Source of the DNA: JBAXQQ01 sp037131695
GTDB lineage: Bacteria > Armatimonadota > Hebobacteria > CAIYQO01
Length of the DNA: 39,097 bases
Assembly: GCA_964638715.1 (NCBI GenBank)
Contig: CAZWZF010000047.1
Location: 1-39,097, forward strand
Direction: 5' to 3'
In this document: one piece after another, positions 24,171-33,504 of the stretch
How the letters are laid out: each line of letters starts with the position of its first letter
Numbering within the stretch: the first letter of the stretch is position 1
Translations under genes and position numbers: made by a program
Notes under the pieces: model-generated
Told to the model about the DNA's origin: nothing
Seen by the model: the letters and a program-made list of their open reading frames with translations, nothing else
The model's database searches: none

Positions 24171-24205
24171 GTTTTTAGTGTTCAGTTTTTAGTGTTCAGT
24201 GTTCA
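24171..24205. repeat. Five consecutive heptamers, GTTTTTA/GTGTTCA type
   Basis: Read in 7-nt steps: GTTTTTA, GTGTTCA, GTTTTTA, GTGTTCA, GTGTTCA, then GTGAG. Same period and similar composition as the other heptamer tracts in this window. Confidence 0.85.
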
Positions 24206-24242
24206 GTGAGATCGATTGCTGTCGGGTGAAGTCGGTCGGGAA

Positions 24243-24414
24243 GGTAGGGGAACTGTCCCCAGTTCCCGCGAAGAACCGGAATTATAATGTAAAGAAGCGA
24301 AAAAGCGACAGATTTCTTAAGTGGTGTTGTGTTTATTAACCTTATTTTGTCGTTACATCCGATTCATCTTAATATAAAGACGCTTTCGCGGGAACTGAGG
24401 ACAGTTCCCCTACC
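24243..24414. repeat. BIME-like pair of inverted REP hairpins
   Basis: A 30-bp sequence at 24243-24272 matches the reverse complement of 24385-24414 at 29 of 30 positions. Each copy is itself a hairpin (GGGAACTG...CAGTTCCC with a 4-nt loop). The 112-bp centre is A/T-rich and non-coding. Two REP hairpins facing each other are the layout of a BIME, typically mobilised by REP-associated tyrosine (Y1/RAYT) transposases; none is encoded in this window. It lies just past the stop of the prepilin-like gene and could also act as its transcript end. Confidence 0.8.
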
Positions 24415-24453
24415 ATCTACCAGATAAACCTGATTTAACTATAATTTCTCCTA

Positions 24454-25152
24454 TTACTTCCCTTTCGCATCCTTCTTTATATACCCCAACTCATCCGCAC
24501 GGTAGAAGGCTTTGTTTACCACATTTTCTTTATCATTTTCATCATAATTTTCAGATACTGCTGCCGAATGACCGTCGGCGTAACCTACAACTACATGACC
24601 TTTGTGTCGACCTACTGGTTTTACTGATAATTGTGATTTTAGATTATTTTTGTAACTGCCAATAATGCCGCCTTGAAGTTCAATATTTAGCATTGGCTCA
24701 GAATCGCATAATAATCCTACTTTTGCGGGTATTGTGATTATCTTTTTATCAATCCCCGCACCATTTGGCAGCAAAAGCGCTGCATTATAGCCATAACTGA
24801 CATATTTTTTCATATTTTTATCAATATCTGGACAGTGAAACATATCGTCAATAATTACATCTGCTCCACCTTTTGCATAAGTATCAACATCACTAACCCA
24901 TCCCGTGTAATTAGTAGAAACAGTATTGTCGGCTTGTCGCTTATATAATCCCGGCAACCGATTTTTATTATCCTGGGAATACATTTCCGCTGCCATTGCT
25001 AATTGACGAAGATTGCTTGTACATGCGGTGTCACGTTTGGGCATATCACTTCGGTGATTAAATAGAGGTGCAACTAAAGCAATCACTGCCCATAACGCAA
25101 ATAATATTAATCCTATTTCATGCCATTGCAAAGGTCGAATATATTTTTTCAT
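24454..25152 (-). CDS. Prepilin-like protein with H-X9-DG-type C-terminus
   Basis: 232 residues: one N-terminal transmembrane helix (about 11-31). Then 'CTSNLRQLAMAAEMYSQDN', the pattern seen after the pilin helix in the large DUF1559/H-X9-DG protein group, and late in the protein 'GRHKGHVVVGYADGH', the signature that names the group (H...DG). The classical type IV prepilin cleavage motif (G-F-T-L-I-E) is absent; the N-terminus reads 'WHEIGLILFALWAVIALVAP'. It may be a non-processed membrane-anchored relative. GGAG lies 7 nt before the ATG. A CCGAA-AGC-TTCGG inverted repeat lies in its promoter region. Confidence 0.75.
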   Translation of the reverse strand: MKKYIRPLQWHEIGLILFALWAVIALVAPLFNHRSDMPKRDTACTSNLRQLAMAAEMYSQDNKNRLPGLYKRQADNTVSTNYTGWVSDVDTYAKGGADVIIDDMFHCPDIDKNMKKYVSYGYNAALLLPNGAGIDKKIITIPAKVGLLCDSEPMLNIELQGGIIGSYKNNLKSQLSVKPVGRHKGHVVVGYADGHSAAVSENYDENDKENVVNKAFYRADELGYIKKDAKGK

Positions 25153-25262
25153 ACGCCATCTCCAATACCAATATTTCGGCTTTCGCCGGGTGAATAATTG
25201 CGGTTTGTATTGCGCGATTGCGTATACGGGATAATACTCATTACATGATAATCTCCATAGTT

Positions 25263-25291
25263 ATTATACCCGAAAGCTTCGGCATACTCAT
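25263..25291 (-). promoter_or_regulatory. Possible promoter of the prepilin-like gene
   Basis: On the minus strand, an exact TATAAT (25263-25268) is preceded after 17 bp by a weak -35 (ATGAGT, 25286-25291). The spacer holds the inverted repeat CCGAA-AGC-TTCGG (25270-25282), which could be an operator. The leader would be about 100 nt. Confidence 0.4.
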
Positions 25292-25330
25292 AATTAAAGA
25301 TTAAATTACGATTAACATTTATTTTTATAG

Positions 25331-25425
25331 TTACACAGAGATTCACAGAGGAGACACGGAGATACACGGAGGCATTAATAAAATCTCCGTGAGACTCTGT
25401 GTCTTCTCAGTGCATCTCTGTGTAA
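25331..25425. repeat. Long imperfect inverted repeat (ACACAGAG family)
   Basis: The arm at 25331-25371 pairs with 25385-25425 at about 34 of 41 positions, with a 13-nt loop. The arms are built from ACACAGAG/ACACGGAG-type words. The last 15 nt of the right arm (TGCATCTCTGTGTAA) recur exactly at 39003-39017. It lies in the divergent spacer (25153-25470) between the prepilin-like gene and thiD, and nothing coding is seen there. Confidence 0.8.
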
Positions 25426-25433
25426 CCCCAAAA

Positions 25434-25463
25434 TTGTTTAATTCATTGATATTTTGGTATCAT
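25434..25463 (+). promoter_or_regulatory. Possible promoter of thiD, giving a near-leaderless mRNA
   Basis: TTGTTT (25434-25439), 18 bp, TATCAT (25458-25463); a TATATT follows. The thiD ATG is at 25471, only 7 nt past the -10, and no Shine-Dalgarno is visible. The -35 is moderate. Confidence 0.4.
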
Positions 25464-25470
25464 ATATATT

Positions 25471-26271
25471 ATGAAATATCGGGTTGCTTTAACTATTGCG
25501 GGTTCGGATTCTGGCGGGGGGGCCGGGATACAGGGTGATTTGAAGACGTTTTCCGCCCATGGGGTATACGGCGCGTCGGTGATTACCGCTATTACCGCGC
25601 AGAATACCCTGGGGGTTAGCGGCATCCAATACATCTCCCCAGATATGGTGGGCGCGCAGATTGACGCAGTGATGAGCGACCTGCCAGTGCACGCGGTGAA
25701 GATTGGCATGCTGGGCAACGTGGATATCGTTAAAGTGGTGGCGGAAAAGATGCGCAAATACAAACCGCCGTCTATCGTGCTGGATACCGTGATGCTGGCG
25801 AAAAGCGGCGACGCGCTGTTGAAAAAAAACGCGGTAAAGGCGCTGATAACCGAATTAATACCGCTGGCAACACTGATTACCCCCAACTTGCCAGAGGCGG
25901 CCGAGATACTTGGCGAAGAAATAACCGACCCGGCGGAAGCGACGCGAAAACTGCTGCATTTGGGAGCAAAAGCAGTGCTGCTGAAAGGCGGTCACGGCGT
26001 CGGCGATATGCTGTACGACTACCTGATGGTCAGAGGTGGCCAACTGCAGGAGTTCAGCAACCCGCGCATAAACACCCGCAACACCCACGGCACCGGGTGC
26101 ACTCTGTCATCCGCCGTCGCCGCCCACCTTGCCCTGGACGACTCTCTTGATGACGCGGTGAGCGAATCAATTGCCTGGCTGCACCAGGCGATAAAAAAAA
26201 CTTATTCCATCGGCAGCGGCCACAGCCCGGTAAATCATTTCTGGCAATACTGGAGAGCGGACAATGACTAA
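25471..26271 (+). CDS. thiD: Bifunctional hydroxymethylpyrimidine/phosphomethylpyrimidine kinase
   Basis: 266 residues. The ribokinase-fold enzyme phosphorylates HMP and then HMP-P in thiamine biosynthesis. Signatures: 'ALTIAGSDSGGGAGIQGDLK', the substrate-binding 'TAQNT', and the catalytic 'NTHGTGCTLSSA' with C210 in the anion-hole GTGC. Normal length. It overlaps the following mgtC-like gene by 8 nt. No other thiamine genes are nearby. Confidence 0.96.
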   Translation: MKYRVALTIAGSDSGGGAGIQGDLKTFSAHGVYGASVITAITAQNTLGVSGIQYISPDMVGAQIDAVMSDLPVHAVKIGMLGNVDIVKVVAEKMRKYKPPSIVLDTVMLAKSGDALLKKNAVKALITELIPLATLITPNLPEAAEILGEEITDPAEATRKLLHLGAKAVLLKGGHGVGDMLYDYLMVRGGQLQEFSNPRINTRNTHGTGCTLSSAVAAHLALDDSLDDAVSESIAWLHQAIKKTYSIGSGHSPVNHFWQYWRADND

Positions 26272-26950
26272 TTTATTTGATTATAATTACGACTACAGAT
26301 TTGTTATTGATATAACCCTGAAGCTCTTGCTGGCGATGCTTTGCGGCGGCATCATTGGTTTTCAGCGGCAAATGCACGAAAGTGCCGCCGGTTTTCGCAC
26401 CCATATACTGGTATGTATCGGCGCGGCGGTATACATGATAATATCCATCCTGATCAGCGATAACGGCAAATACGACCCGGGTCGGATAGCCGCCCAGGTC
26501 GCCAGCGGTATGGGCTTTTTAGGCGCGGGCACAATTATCAAGCAAGGCAGCCTGGTACGCGGATTAACCACCGCCGCCAGCCTGTGGGGAATCGCCGCCG
26601 TCGGCATGGCGATAGGCATGGGCGGTCCGGCAACAGTAGTCGGAGTAATAGCAACTGTTTTCTCTTATGTCGCACTGGCACTACTGGTTCCAATAGAAAA
26701 AAAACTTGCGACCAGCAGACATTGCGAATTTATTGTAAGAACAGCAACCGACCACGACATAATGCTGAGCATTACTAAAAAACTGGAATCCATAAATTTC
26801 CCCACCGAAGGCACCCGCATATCCCGCAACACAGCATTTAACGAAATATCATTTGAAATAAAAATTGGCAAAGAAAGCGATATTAACATAATAATCGACG
26901 AAATCTACAAGTTCGACGGCGTACTGTCAGTATCGTGCGATGGGAAATGA
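26264..26950 (+). CDS. MgtC/SapB family membrane protein
   Basis: 228 residues. Four or five N-terminal membrane helices carry the family blocks 'GGIIGFQRQ', 'AAGFRTHILVCIGAA', 'RIAAQVASGMGFLGAGTII' and 'GLTTAASLWGIAAVGMAIG'. The C-terminal 80 residues are a soluble ACT-like domain, as in many chromosomal members. The role is magnesium-limitation or membrane-ATPase related in studied members; here it is unknown. GGAGAG lies before the ATG, inside the thiD 3' end. Confidence 0.92.
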   Translation: MTNLFDYNYDYRFVIDITLKLLLAMLCGGIIGFQRQMHESAAGFRTHILVCIGAAVYMIISILISDNGKYDPGRIAAQVASGMGFLGAGTIIKQGSLVRGLTTAASLWGIAAVGMAIGMGGPATVVGVIATVFSYVALALLVPIEKKLATSRHCEFIVRTATDHDIMLSITKKLESINFPTEGTRISRNTAFNEISFEIKIGKESDINIIIDEIYKFDGVLSVSCDGK

Positions 26951-26960
26951 GAAGAATTGG

Positions 26961-26978
26961 AAATGGCAAATGGCAAAT
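26961..26978. repeat. Heptamer repeat AAATGGC x2.5 downstream of mgtC-like gene
   Basis: AAATGGC at 26961-26967 and 26968-26974, then AAAT. It begins 10 nt after the stop codon. Confidence 0.75.
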
Positions 26979-26985
26979 TATCTCT

Positions 26986-27025
26986 CCCTCTTGAGGGGGA
27001 TGTCACCGCAGTGACAGAGGGAGTG
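26986..27025. repeat. Palindromic repeat CTCCCTC...GAGGGAG
   Basis: An outer stem CTCCCTC/GAGGGAG encloses a perfect inner hairpin TGTCAC-CGCA-GTGACA in the spacer between the mgtC-like and MBL genes. REP-like in form. Further downstream a 12-mer (ATCGAATTCAAA) occurs twice, 30 nt apart (27064 and 27094). Confidence 0.6.
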
Positions 27026-27119
27026 ACTGCGGAAAAAGTTATGCAAAAAATTTACCAATCCAAATCGAATTCAAACGACTTCGAACGATTGCAATCGAAT
27101 TCAAAAACAGGAACTTAAT

Positions 27120-28733
27120 ATGATATCGATATCTCAACTATCTGCTGTTTCCGGACTTTGGCGAATCGCCGGTGATGACACCGTCGGGTATGCCATTGTT
27201 CGAGCAGGAAAATCGCTGCTGGTGGATTGTCCCGCCGGTGTTGCTGACGCGTTAATCACAGTCGGCATTCCAGTACCAGATGTTATTATACATACCCAGG
27301 TACAGGCGGAGCATTGCTGCGAATGGCAAGGTTTCCCACGGGTGCCGGTCTATGTGGCAGAATCTTCCCGCGAAGTAGCCCTGGTAAGCAATGAATTTAT
27401 CCGAGACAGCAAAACCGTCTGGCCGCCAGACCGCGGGTGGGACAATCGCGGCGAGGAAAAATACGGCATCGGCGGATGTGTCACCGAACGCGCGCCGAAA
27501 CAACCGTTAAATGTAAAAGGCGTATTGATTTCTGGCGATAAATTTTACTGGAATGGCGTTGAATTAGATGTAATTGCGCTGCCCGGCAGCGGCAAGCGCG
27601 CCATCGGGTTCTGGTGGCCGTCGGAAAATCTTATTTTCACCGGCGACTTGTTTCATGCCGGCGGATATGCGGTGAATCTCTACGATATTGAACGCAGCTA
27701 TGGCATCCCCACCGGTTATGAACAGATGGCGGAATCACTGGAAAAAATATTAACATTTTCACCCAAAATGTGCCTGCCTTCCACTGGCCCGATAATTACC
27801 GAAGTTAATACCGACATCGCGCGGCTGCTGCCACTGTTAAAAGACCCCTGCCGGGTGGCATCGCTGCGCAGCAATGAAAAATGGGCATTAACCGGCTTTA
27901 AACCAGTTCGTACCATCGGCACCCGCTGGCGCGAAAATTTTCCCGGGGTATACCAGAACTGCAACTTTGGCAACATGATATTATTCATTGATGGCGAAGG
28001 CCGCGGCCTGGCAATCGACCCGGATATCTGCGTCTGGGATAGTTGGCAAGGCAGTGTAGACGCATTCCATGCCGACCTTGACCTGCTGGAAAAAGAAGCG
28101 GGATTGAAGACCATCGAACGCGCTTTGGTAACTCACTACCACGGCGATCATTTCCAAAATGCGCCGGAACTGCGCAAGCGTTATGGCACCCGCATACAGG
28201 CCGCCGGTGATGTAGCCGCCATTATAACTGCCCCATACAATTTTTCCTACCCGTGCATGGTGAACTGGTACGGCTTCCCATTCGATAAAATGGCAGTTGA
28301 CGACGTGCTGACCTATAACCATGCAGAAAACTGGCATGAAACAACAATATTTACGCCAATCCACACCCCCGGTCACTGCAACGCCCACACCGGATACGCC
28401 ATCACCTGGAACGGCAAACGAATATTCTGCTCCGGCGACGCCGTGCAATACGGTGCGGGACCAATCAGCGCAAATATGCCGCTGATATACAACGACACCG
28501 CCTGGCCCGCCCGCAGCCTGGCAGTAACCTTGAAAAGAATAATTGAGTTCAACCCCGAATATGTATTAGGCGGCCACAGTCACGCATTTCAAGACCCGGA
28601 CGGCAGCATCCTTCGCGATATGCTGACCGTACAACTGCAAGCAGAAGAAAACCTGCGCCAGCTAATCACCGATGGCAATACCATGCGCTCAATGACCCCG
28701 CCGGGGTATGATGAATTGAGATTCGAGAATTGA
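27120..28733 (+). CDS. Tandem metallo-beta-lactamase-fold hydrolase, N-terminal domain degenerate
   Basis: 537 residues, two MBL folds. The C-terminal domain (about 260-537) has a full metal site: H339-x-H341-x-D343-H344, H419 in HTPGH, D440 in CSGD, and H486 or H488 in GGHSH. The N-terminal domain (1-250) keeps the fold landmarks ('LVDCPAG', 'FTGDLFHAGG') but the HxHxDH position reads Q60-V-Q62-A-E64-H65, and the last His motif is 'LPSTGP', so it is probably non-catalytic. Substrate unknown. The start at 27120 has AGGA upstream. The stop lies inside a heptamer repeat. Confidence 0.88.
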   Translation: MISISQLSAVSGLWRIAGDDTVGYAIVRAGKSLLVDCPAGVADALITVGIPVPDVIIHTQVQAEHCCEWQGFPRVPVYVAESSREVALVSNEFIRDSKTVWPPDRGWDNRGEEKYGIGGCVTERAPKQPLNVKGVLISGDKFYWNGVELDVIALPGSGKRAIGFWWPSENLIFTGDLFHAGGYAVNLYDIERSYGIPTGYEQMAESLEKILTFSPKMCLPSTGPIITEVNTDIARLLPLLKDPCRVASLRSNEKWALTGFKPVRTIGTRWRENFPGVYQNCNFGNMILFIDGEGRGLAIDPDICVWDSWQGSVDAFHADLDLLEKEAGLKTIERALVTHYHGDHFQNAPELRKRYGTRIQAAGDVAAIITAPYNFSYPCMVNWYGFPFDKMAVDDVLTYNHAENWHETTIFTPIHTPGHCNAHTGYAITWNGKRIFCSGDAVQYGAGPISANMPLIYNDTAWPARSLAVTLKRIIEFNPEYVLGGHSHAFQDPDGSILRDMLTVQLQAEENLRQLITDGNTMRSMTPPGYDELRFEN

Positions 28734-28744
28734 GAATTGAGAAT
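28725..28744. repeat. Heptamer repeat GAGAATT x3 across the MBL stop codon
   Basis: GAGAATT at 28725-28731 and 28732-28738, then GAGAAT. The stop codon TGA (28731-28733) is formed by the repeat, as in the PAS/HisKA_2-like gene. Units are AATTGAG in another phase, close to AATTGAC there. Confidence 0.88.
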
Positions 28745-28841
28745 GGCTCTTGTAAAACTTATTTTTCTAAATTATAGATTGACATCTTAAAAGCCCCTCC
28801 CCTCAATCCCCTCCCCGGTTGGAGAGGGGAAGAACGACTTT

Positions 28842-28916
28842 CAGGGACTGACACCGAGTGGCAAAGCCAGGAAGGTGTTTGTACCACCATATAATCACAA
28901 GGTTTTGCAAAAGCCT
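28842..28916. repeat. Dispersed hairpin repeat (GGGACTGACACC family), copy 1
   Basis: Shares an exact 20-mer with 38925-38944 (CAGGGACTGACACCGAGTGG) and a second block (GGTTTTGnAAAAGCCT) with 38973-38988. The internal hairpin is decayed here. It lies in the gene-free 28734-29042 region with copy 3 of another repeat and a terminator. Confidence 0.8.
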
Positions 28917-28961
28917 GTGAGAATTCGAGAATTTTCTCCAACAATTTATTCCAAATCCAAC

Positions 28962-28978
28962 GTCACCGAGACGGTGAC
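28962..28978. repeat. GTCACCG-AGA-CGGTGAC palindrome, shared with the 35.2 kb repeat
   Basis: This exact 17-bp palindrome recurs at about 35231-35247 inside the intergenic repeat copy 2, each followed by a CACGTAC word. A diverged version is in copy 1 (2945 onward). Confidence 0.75.
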
Positions 28979-28986
28979 GTCACGTA

Positions 28987-29007
28987 CGACAGGCGGCCCG
29001 CCTGTCG
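28987..29007 (+). terminator. Terminator-like hairpin between MBL and R3H ATPase genes
   Basis: A 9-bp perfect stem CGACAGGCG/CGCCTGTCG with a 3-nt loop, followed by AATTTTTTCTCTCT. It ends plus-strand transcription from the MBL gene about 250 nt after its stop, 35 nt before the convergent ATPase 3' end. Confidence 0.7.
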
Positions 29008-29042
29008 AATTTTTTCTCTCTTCACTCCTCACTCTTCTCTCT

Positions 29043-30593
<1,551 letters not shown>

Positions 30594-30699
30594 AAAATAC
30601 CTCTCTTCATGCTCAAAGGCATAATATAATATTCGGAAAATTTTGGGGAATTCCTGCAAAAAAATGATTATATAGGAGCATTATCTCATCAATTATCTT

Positions 30700-31407
30700 T
30701 TAAATTTTATCTATTACATGAAAATATTCTAAACAACTTAAAGTAAATCCAAGCCAGAACAAACTGCCCAGGCATACAAATACAATGGACCATGCTGATA
30801 ATTTTGTCCGCATCTGAGTATCTGGCTCTATTACTGTATGTCCTGCATTTATTGCTTTTACTGCACCATGTATAGGTATTAACAATAATGCCAGTGAAAC
30901 AACCATCCCTATTTCATACCAATCCATTTCATTTCCGCTTATTCTACTTGATACTGCTACTGAAATTAAAAATATAAAATATAGAATTGGATAGATTATT
31001 GTTGGCATAAATGGTTTATACCCACATTCCTTACCCAAAAAAAATGCATACTTAAAAAATCTAAAAGAGAAAAAAGGATCAAACCAAATATTAAAAATGA
31101 TGTTATTTTTTAATTTATAATGTTGATTCAATATTTGCCAGGAACGGTAAAGCCATACTATTCTATATAGACCTATTGTCATCATCATCATGAGCGCAAC
31201 GTACCAGAATGGTCGCATTGAAGAATATGGCAATGTTTTGGGGTCGACAGATTTCGGTGGCGCAGTTAGTGAAACAACAGGTTGTTCTGAACCAGGCTGC
31301 AATTGAGCATGGCAAAACTCGCAGGTTGCATCATCAATCTCTGATTCAGCATTGATGTGGTTTTCTTTGCCGCAGACCGGGCATAAAACTACTTTAAACT
31401 CATTCAT
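30700..31407 (-). CDS. Zinc-ribbon membrane protein, DUF4234-like
   Basis: 235 residues. The N-terminal zinc ribbon is C9, C12, C29, C32. Hydrophobic segments follow, starting with 'YVALMMMMTIGLYRIVWLYR', the DUF4234-type signature (helix, then G-x-Y-x-I-x-W-x-Y). Three further helices extend to about residue 225. Function unknown. Base composition is more A/T-rich than neighbours. It shares the ribbon-plus-membrane design with the protein at 137-1999, but not its sequence. Confidence 0.7.
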   Translation of the reverse strand: MNEFKVVLCPVCGKENHINAESEIDDATCEFCHAQLQPGSEQPVVSLTAPPKSVDPKTLPYSSMRPFWYVALMMMMTIGLYRIVWLYRSWQILNQHYKLKNNIIFNIWFDPFFSFRFFKYAFFLGKECGYKPFMPTIIYPILYFIFLISVAVSSRISGNEMDWYEIGMVVSLALLLIPIHGAVKAINAGHTVIEPDTQMRTKLSAWSIVFVCLGSLFWLGFTLSCLEYFHVIDKI

Positions 31408-31480
31408 TTAAGTTCTCCAGAAATAAATTACCTGAATAAATAATATTCTTATAAAATTATGGGTGTCAATAGCAGAAGTA

Positions 31481-31508
31481 GTTTTCAGTTTTCAGTTTAT
31501 AGTTTTCA
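31481..31508. repeat. Heptamer repeat GTTTTCA x4
   Basis: GTTTTCA, GTTTTCA, GTTTATA, GTTTTCA in register, then G. It lies in the divergent spacer between the zinc-ribbon gene and accB. Confidence 0.88.
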
Positions 31509-31606
31509 GACGCTACATTTAAAACATGCTAATTATCCAATTCATCCTATTAATCGATGTAAAATGAAATAAAATATCCATTCATCCTCTATGACTGTTT
31601 TCAGGT

Positions 31607-31636
31607 TTGACATTGCGGTAATATGGCAAGTATAAT
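31607..31636 (+). promoter_or_regulatory. Consensus sigma70-type promoter of accB-hom-gatB
   Basis: TTGACA (31607-31612), an 18-bp spacer, TATAAT (31631-31636): both hexamers are exact consensus. The expected start is near 31643, about 22 nt before the accB ATG, with GAGGGG (31651-31656) as the ribosome-binding site. Confidence 0.88.
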
Positions 31637-31664
31637 TTAGCGGACGAGTAGAGGGGTATTTACG

Positions 31665-32132
31665 ATGGAAGATACATTATTTATAGACGTACAGCGGTAT
31701 TGCCGCATGGTTAACGAACACGGTTTGGAAGAACTGACCATTACCGGGCCAGATATGTCCATATCGCTGTCCGCCATGTCTACTGTCGCTCAGCAGGTGG
31801 TAACCACTACAACAGCGGTTGCTCCTACAGTTCTGACAATTCCCGGCAAGGCTGCCGCCCCGGTTAAAAAAGTGCCTGAAGCACCGAAGGGGTATGTAGT
31901 TCCATCGCCATTGGTAGGCATATTCTACCGCCAGTCATCGCCGGATACACCAGTTTTCGTTGAAGTTGGCGATACCGTCACTGCCGGGCAGACAATCGGG
32001 ATAGTCGAAGCGATGAAGGTATTTAATGAAATAACTACCGACAAGGCCGGCACCGTGATAGCCATCCCCGCTGAAAACGGCAAATTAGTGCAGGCCGACC
32101 AGCCTTTAGTGATACTTGATGTTTTAGAATAA
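31665..32132 (+). CDS. accB: Acetyl-CoA carboxylase biotin carboxyl carrier protein
   Basis: 155 residues. N-terminal region to about 40, an Ala/Thr/Pro-rich flexible linker (40-75), then the biotinyl domain with 'SPLVGIFYRQSSPDTPVFVEVGD', which spans the AccB thumb region, and 'EAMKVFNEI', where K118 carries biotin. It feeds fatty-acid synthesis. accC, its usual neighbour, is not here; hom and gatB follow instead. Confidence 0.95.
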   Translation: MEDTLFIDVQRYCRMVNEHGLEELTITGPDMSISLSAMSTVAQQVVTTTTAVAPTVLTIPGKAAAPVKKVPEAPKGYVVPSPLVGIFYRQSSPDTPVFVEVGDTVTAGQTIGIVEAMKVFNEITTDKAGTVIAIPAENGKLVQADQPLVILDVLE

Positions 32133-32203
32133 GTTTTGGCAAATATTAATATTTTCAGGCGGGCCATTGTGTCCGCCTTTTTAACTTGTGGAGGTATACG
32201 ATT

Positions 32204-33502
32204 ATGGCGCGAGATATAAATGTAGCAGTGATAGGTTACGGTACCGTGGGCATGGGCGCGGTTAAATTATTAGAGGAAAATACCGCATGGGTGGCGCATC
32301 GCGTGGGAGCGACTGTAAATGTTCGCCGCGTATGCGACCTGGATTGGGTGCGCGAACGCGAATACATGCCTGCTGTTGAAAAAAGAACTTCAAATGTCCA
32401 GGATATTTTTACCGATCCGGATATTCATATCGTCATCGAAGCGATGGGTGGAACAAAACCAGCGCGCGAATTTGTCACCGCAGCATTGAAAAGCGGCAAA
32501 TCAGTAGTAACCCCCAACAAAGAACTGATTGCGAAGTATGGAGCGGAACTGCTGGAAATCGCTAAAGAAAACCAGGTCGACCTGATGTTTGAAGGCGCGG
32601 TAGGCGGCGGCATTCCAATTATACGTCCGATGAAAGAAAGCCTGGCGGGCGACAATATTTTGCGTATCATGGGTATCGTCAACGGAACCACCAACTTCAT
32701 CCTCACCGCCATGACGCAGGAAGGCCGGGATTTCGGCGATGTACTGAAAGACGCACAGGCGCTGGGATATGCCGAAGCCGACCCCACCGCGGATGTTGAA
32801 GGTTTTGACACCATGTACAAAATCGCCATCCTTGCCTCTATCGCATTTGGCAGCCATATCGACGTGACGCAGATTTACCACGAAGGCATTACCAAAATCA
32901 GCGCCGCTGATATCAAATATGCCAAACAGTTGGGTTACGAAATTAAACTGCTGGCAATCGGCGCCCGCAATGGTGACGCATTGGACCTGCGCGTGCATCC
33001 CGCGTTTGTGCCGGTCAGCCACCCGCTGGCAAGCGTTAACGGCGTATTTAACGCGGTGTTTATTCAAGGCGAACCGGTGGGCGATTTAATGTTTTACGGT
33101 CGCGGCGCCGGCAGCGGACCAACCGGCAGTGCCGTGGTTGGCGACGTTATCGACTGTGCCCGCAATATTCTCCACGATGCCGGCGGACGCGTTCCCTGCA
33201 CCTGCCATCAAAACCTGCCCATTCAGGCAATCAGCGAAGTCGTCACCCGCTACTATATCCGCACCCTGGTGAAAGACAAGCCCGGCGTTATCGGCAAATT
33301 AGCCAGCATATTGGGCAAATACGGCGTCAGCCTGACATCAGTATTCCAGCCGAAGTTTGAAGGCGAGGCGGACAAGAACAATGCGGAAGTGGTATGGATA
33401 ACCCACCTGACCAAAGAATCGCAGATTAACGAAGCGCTGCTGGAGATGAAAAACGAAGAGTGTGTGGCAGAGATTGCCAATGTTATTCGTGTGGAGGGTT
33501 AA
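32204..33502 (+). CDS. hom: Homoserine dehydrogenase
   Basis: 432 residues from ATG at 32204 (GGAGG at 32190-32194, 9-nt spacing; an in-frame TTG upstream overlaps that site and is rejected). NAD(P) motif 'VAVIGYGTVGMGAV', 'VTPNKELIAKYG', the catalytic region 'GIVNGTTNFILTAM' with 'GYAEADPTADVEGFDTMYKIAIL', and a C-terminal ACT domain ('LVKDKPGVIGKLASILGKYGV') for feedback control by threonine. It makes homoserine for Thr and Met synthesis. gatB starts 2 nt after it. Confidence 0.97.
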   Translation: MARDINVAVIGYGTVGMGAVKLLEENTAWVAHRVGATVNVRRVCDLDWVREREYMPAVEKRTSNVQDIFTDPDIHIVIEAMGGTKPAREFVTAALKSGKSVVTPNKELIAKYGAELLEIAKENQVDLMFEGAVGGGIPIIRPMKESLAGDNILRIMGIVNGTTNFILTAMTQEGRDFGDVLKDAQALGYAEADPTADVEGFDTMYKIAILASIAFGSHIDVTQIYHEGITKISAADIKYAKQLGYEIKLLAIGARNGDALDLRVHPAFVPVSHPLASVNGVFNAVFIQGEPVGDLMFYGRGAGSGPTGSAVVGDVIDCARNILHDAGGRVPCTCHQNLPIQAISEVVTRYYIRTLVKDKPGVIGKLASILGKYGVSLTSVFQPKFEGEADKNNAEVVWITHLTKESQINEALLEMKNEECVAEIANVIRVEG

Positions 33503-33504
33503 AG

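Larger units (their letters stand above)
23892..24453. other. 562-bp gene-free spacer between rpsJ and the prepilin-like gene
   Basis: Contains the rpsJ leader and promoter, an A/T-rich tract (24017-24150), a heptamer tandem repeat (24171-24205) and a BIME-like REP pair (24243-24414). I see no coding sequence in it. Confidence 0.8.

Noticed and set aside
24171..24205. Possible CRISPR-like repetition
   Set aside because: Units are 7 nt with no spacers and no cas genes nearby; these are simple tandem heptamers.
25149..25367. 72-codon minus-strand ORF upstream of the prepilin-like gene
   Set aside because: Runs through the promoter and the ACACAGAG inverted repeat; no ribosome-binding site or recognisable domain.
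30594..30699. Promoter for the R3H ATPase gene in the A/T-rich spacer
   Set aside because: Several TATA-like words but no -35 at proper spacing.
32186..32203. TTG start for hom giving six extra residues
   Set aside because: It overlaps the GGAGG ribosome-binding site that serves the ATG at 32204, where the family N-terminus begins.
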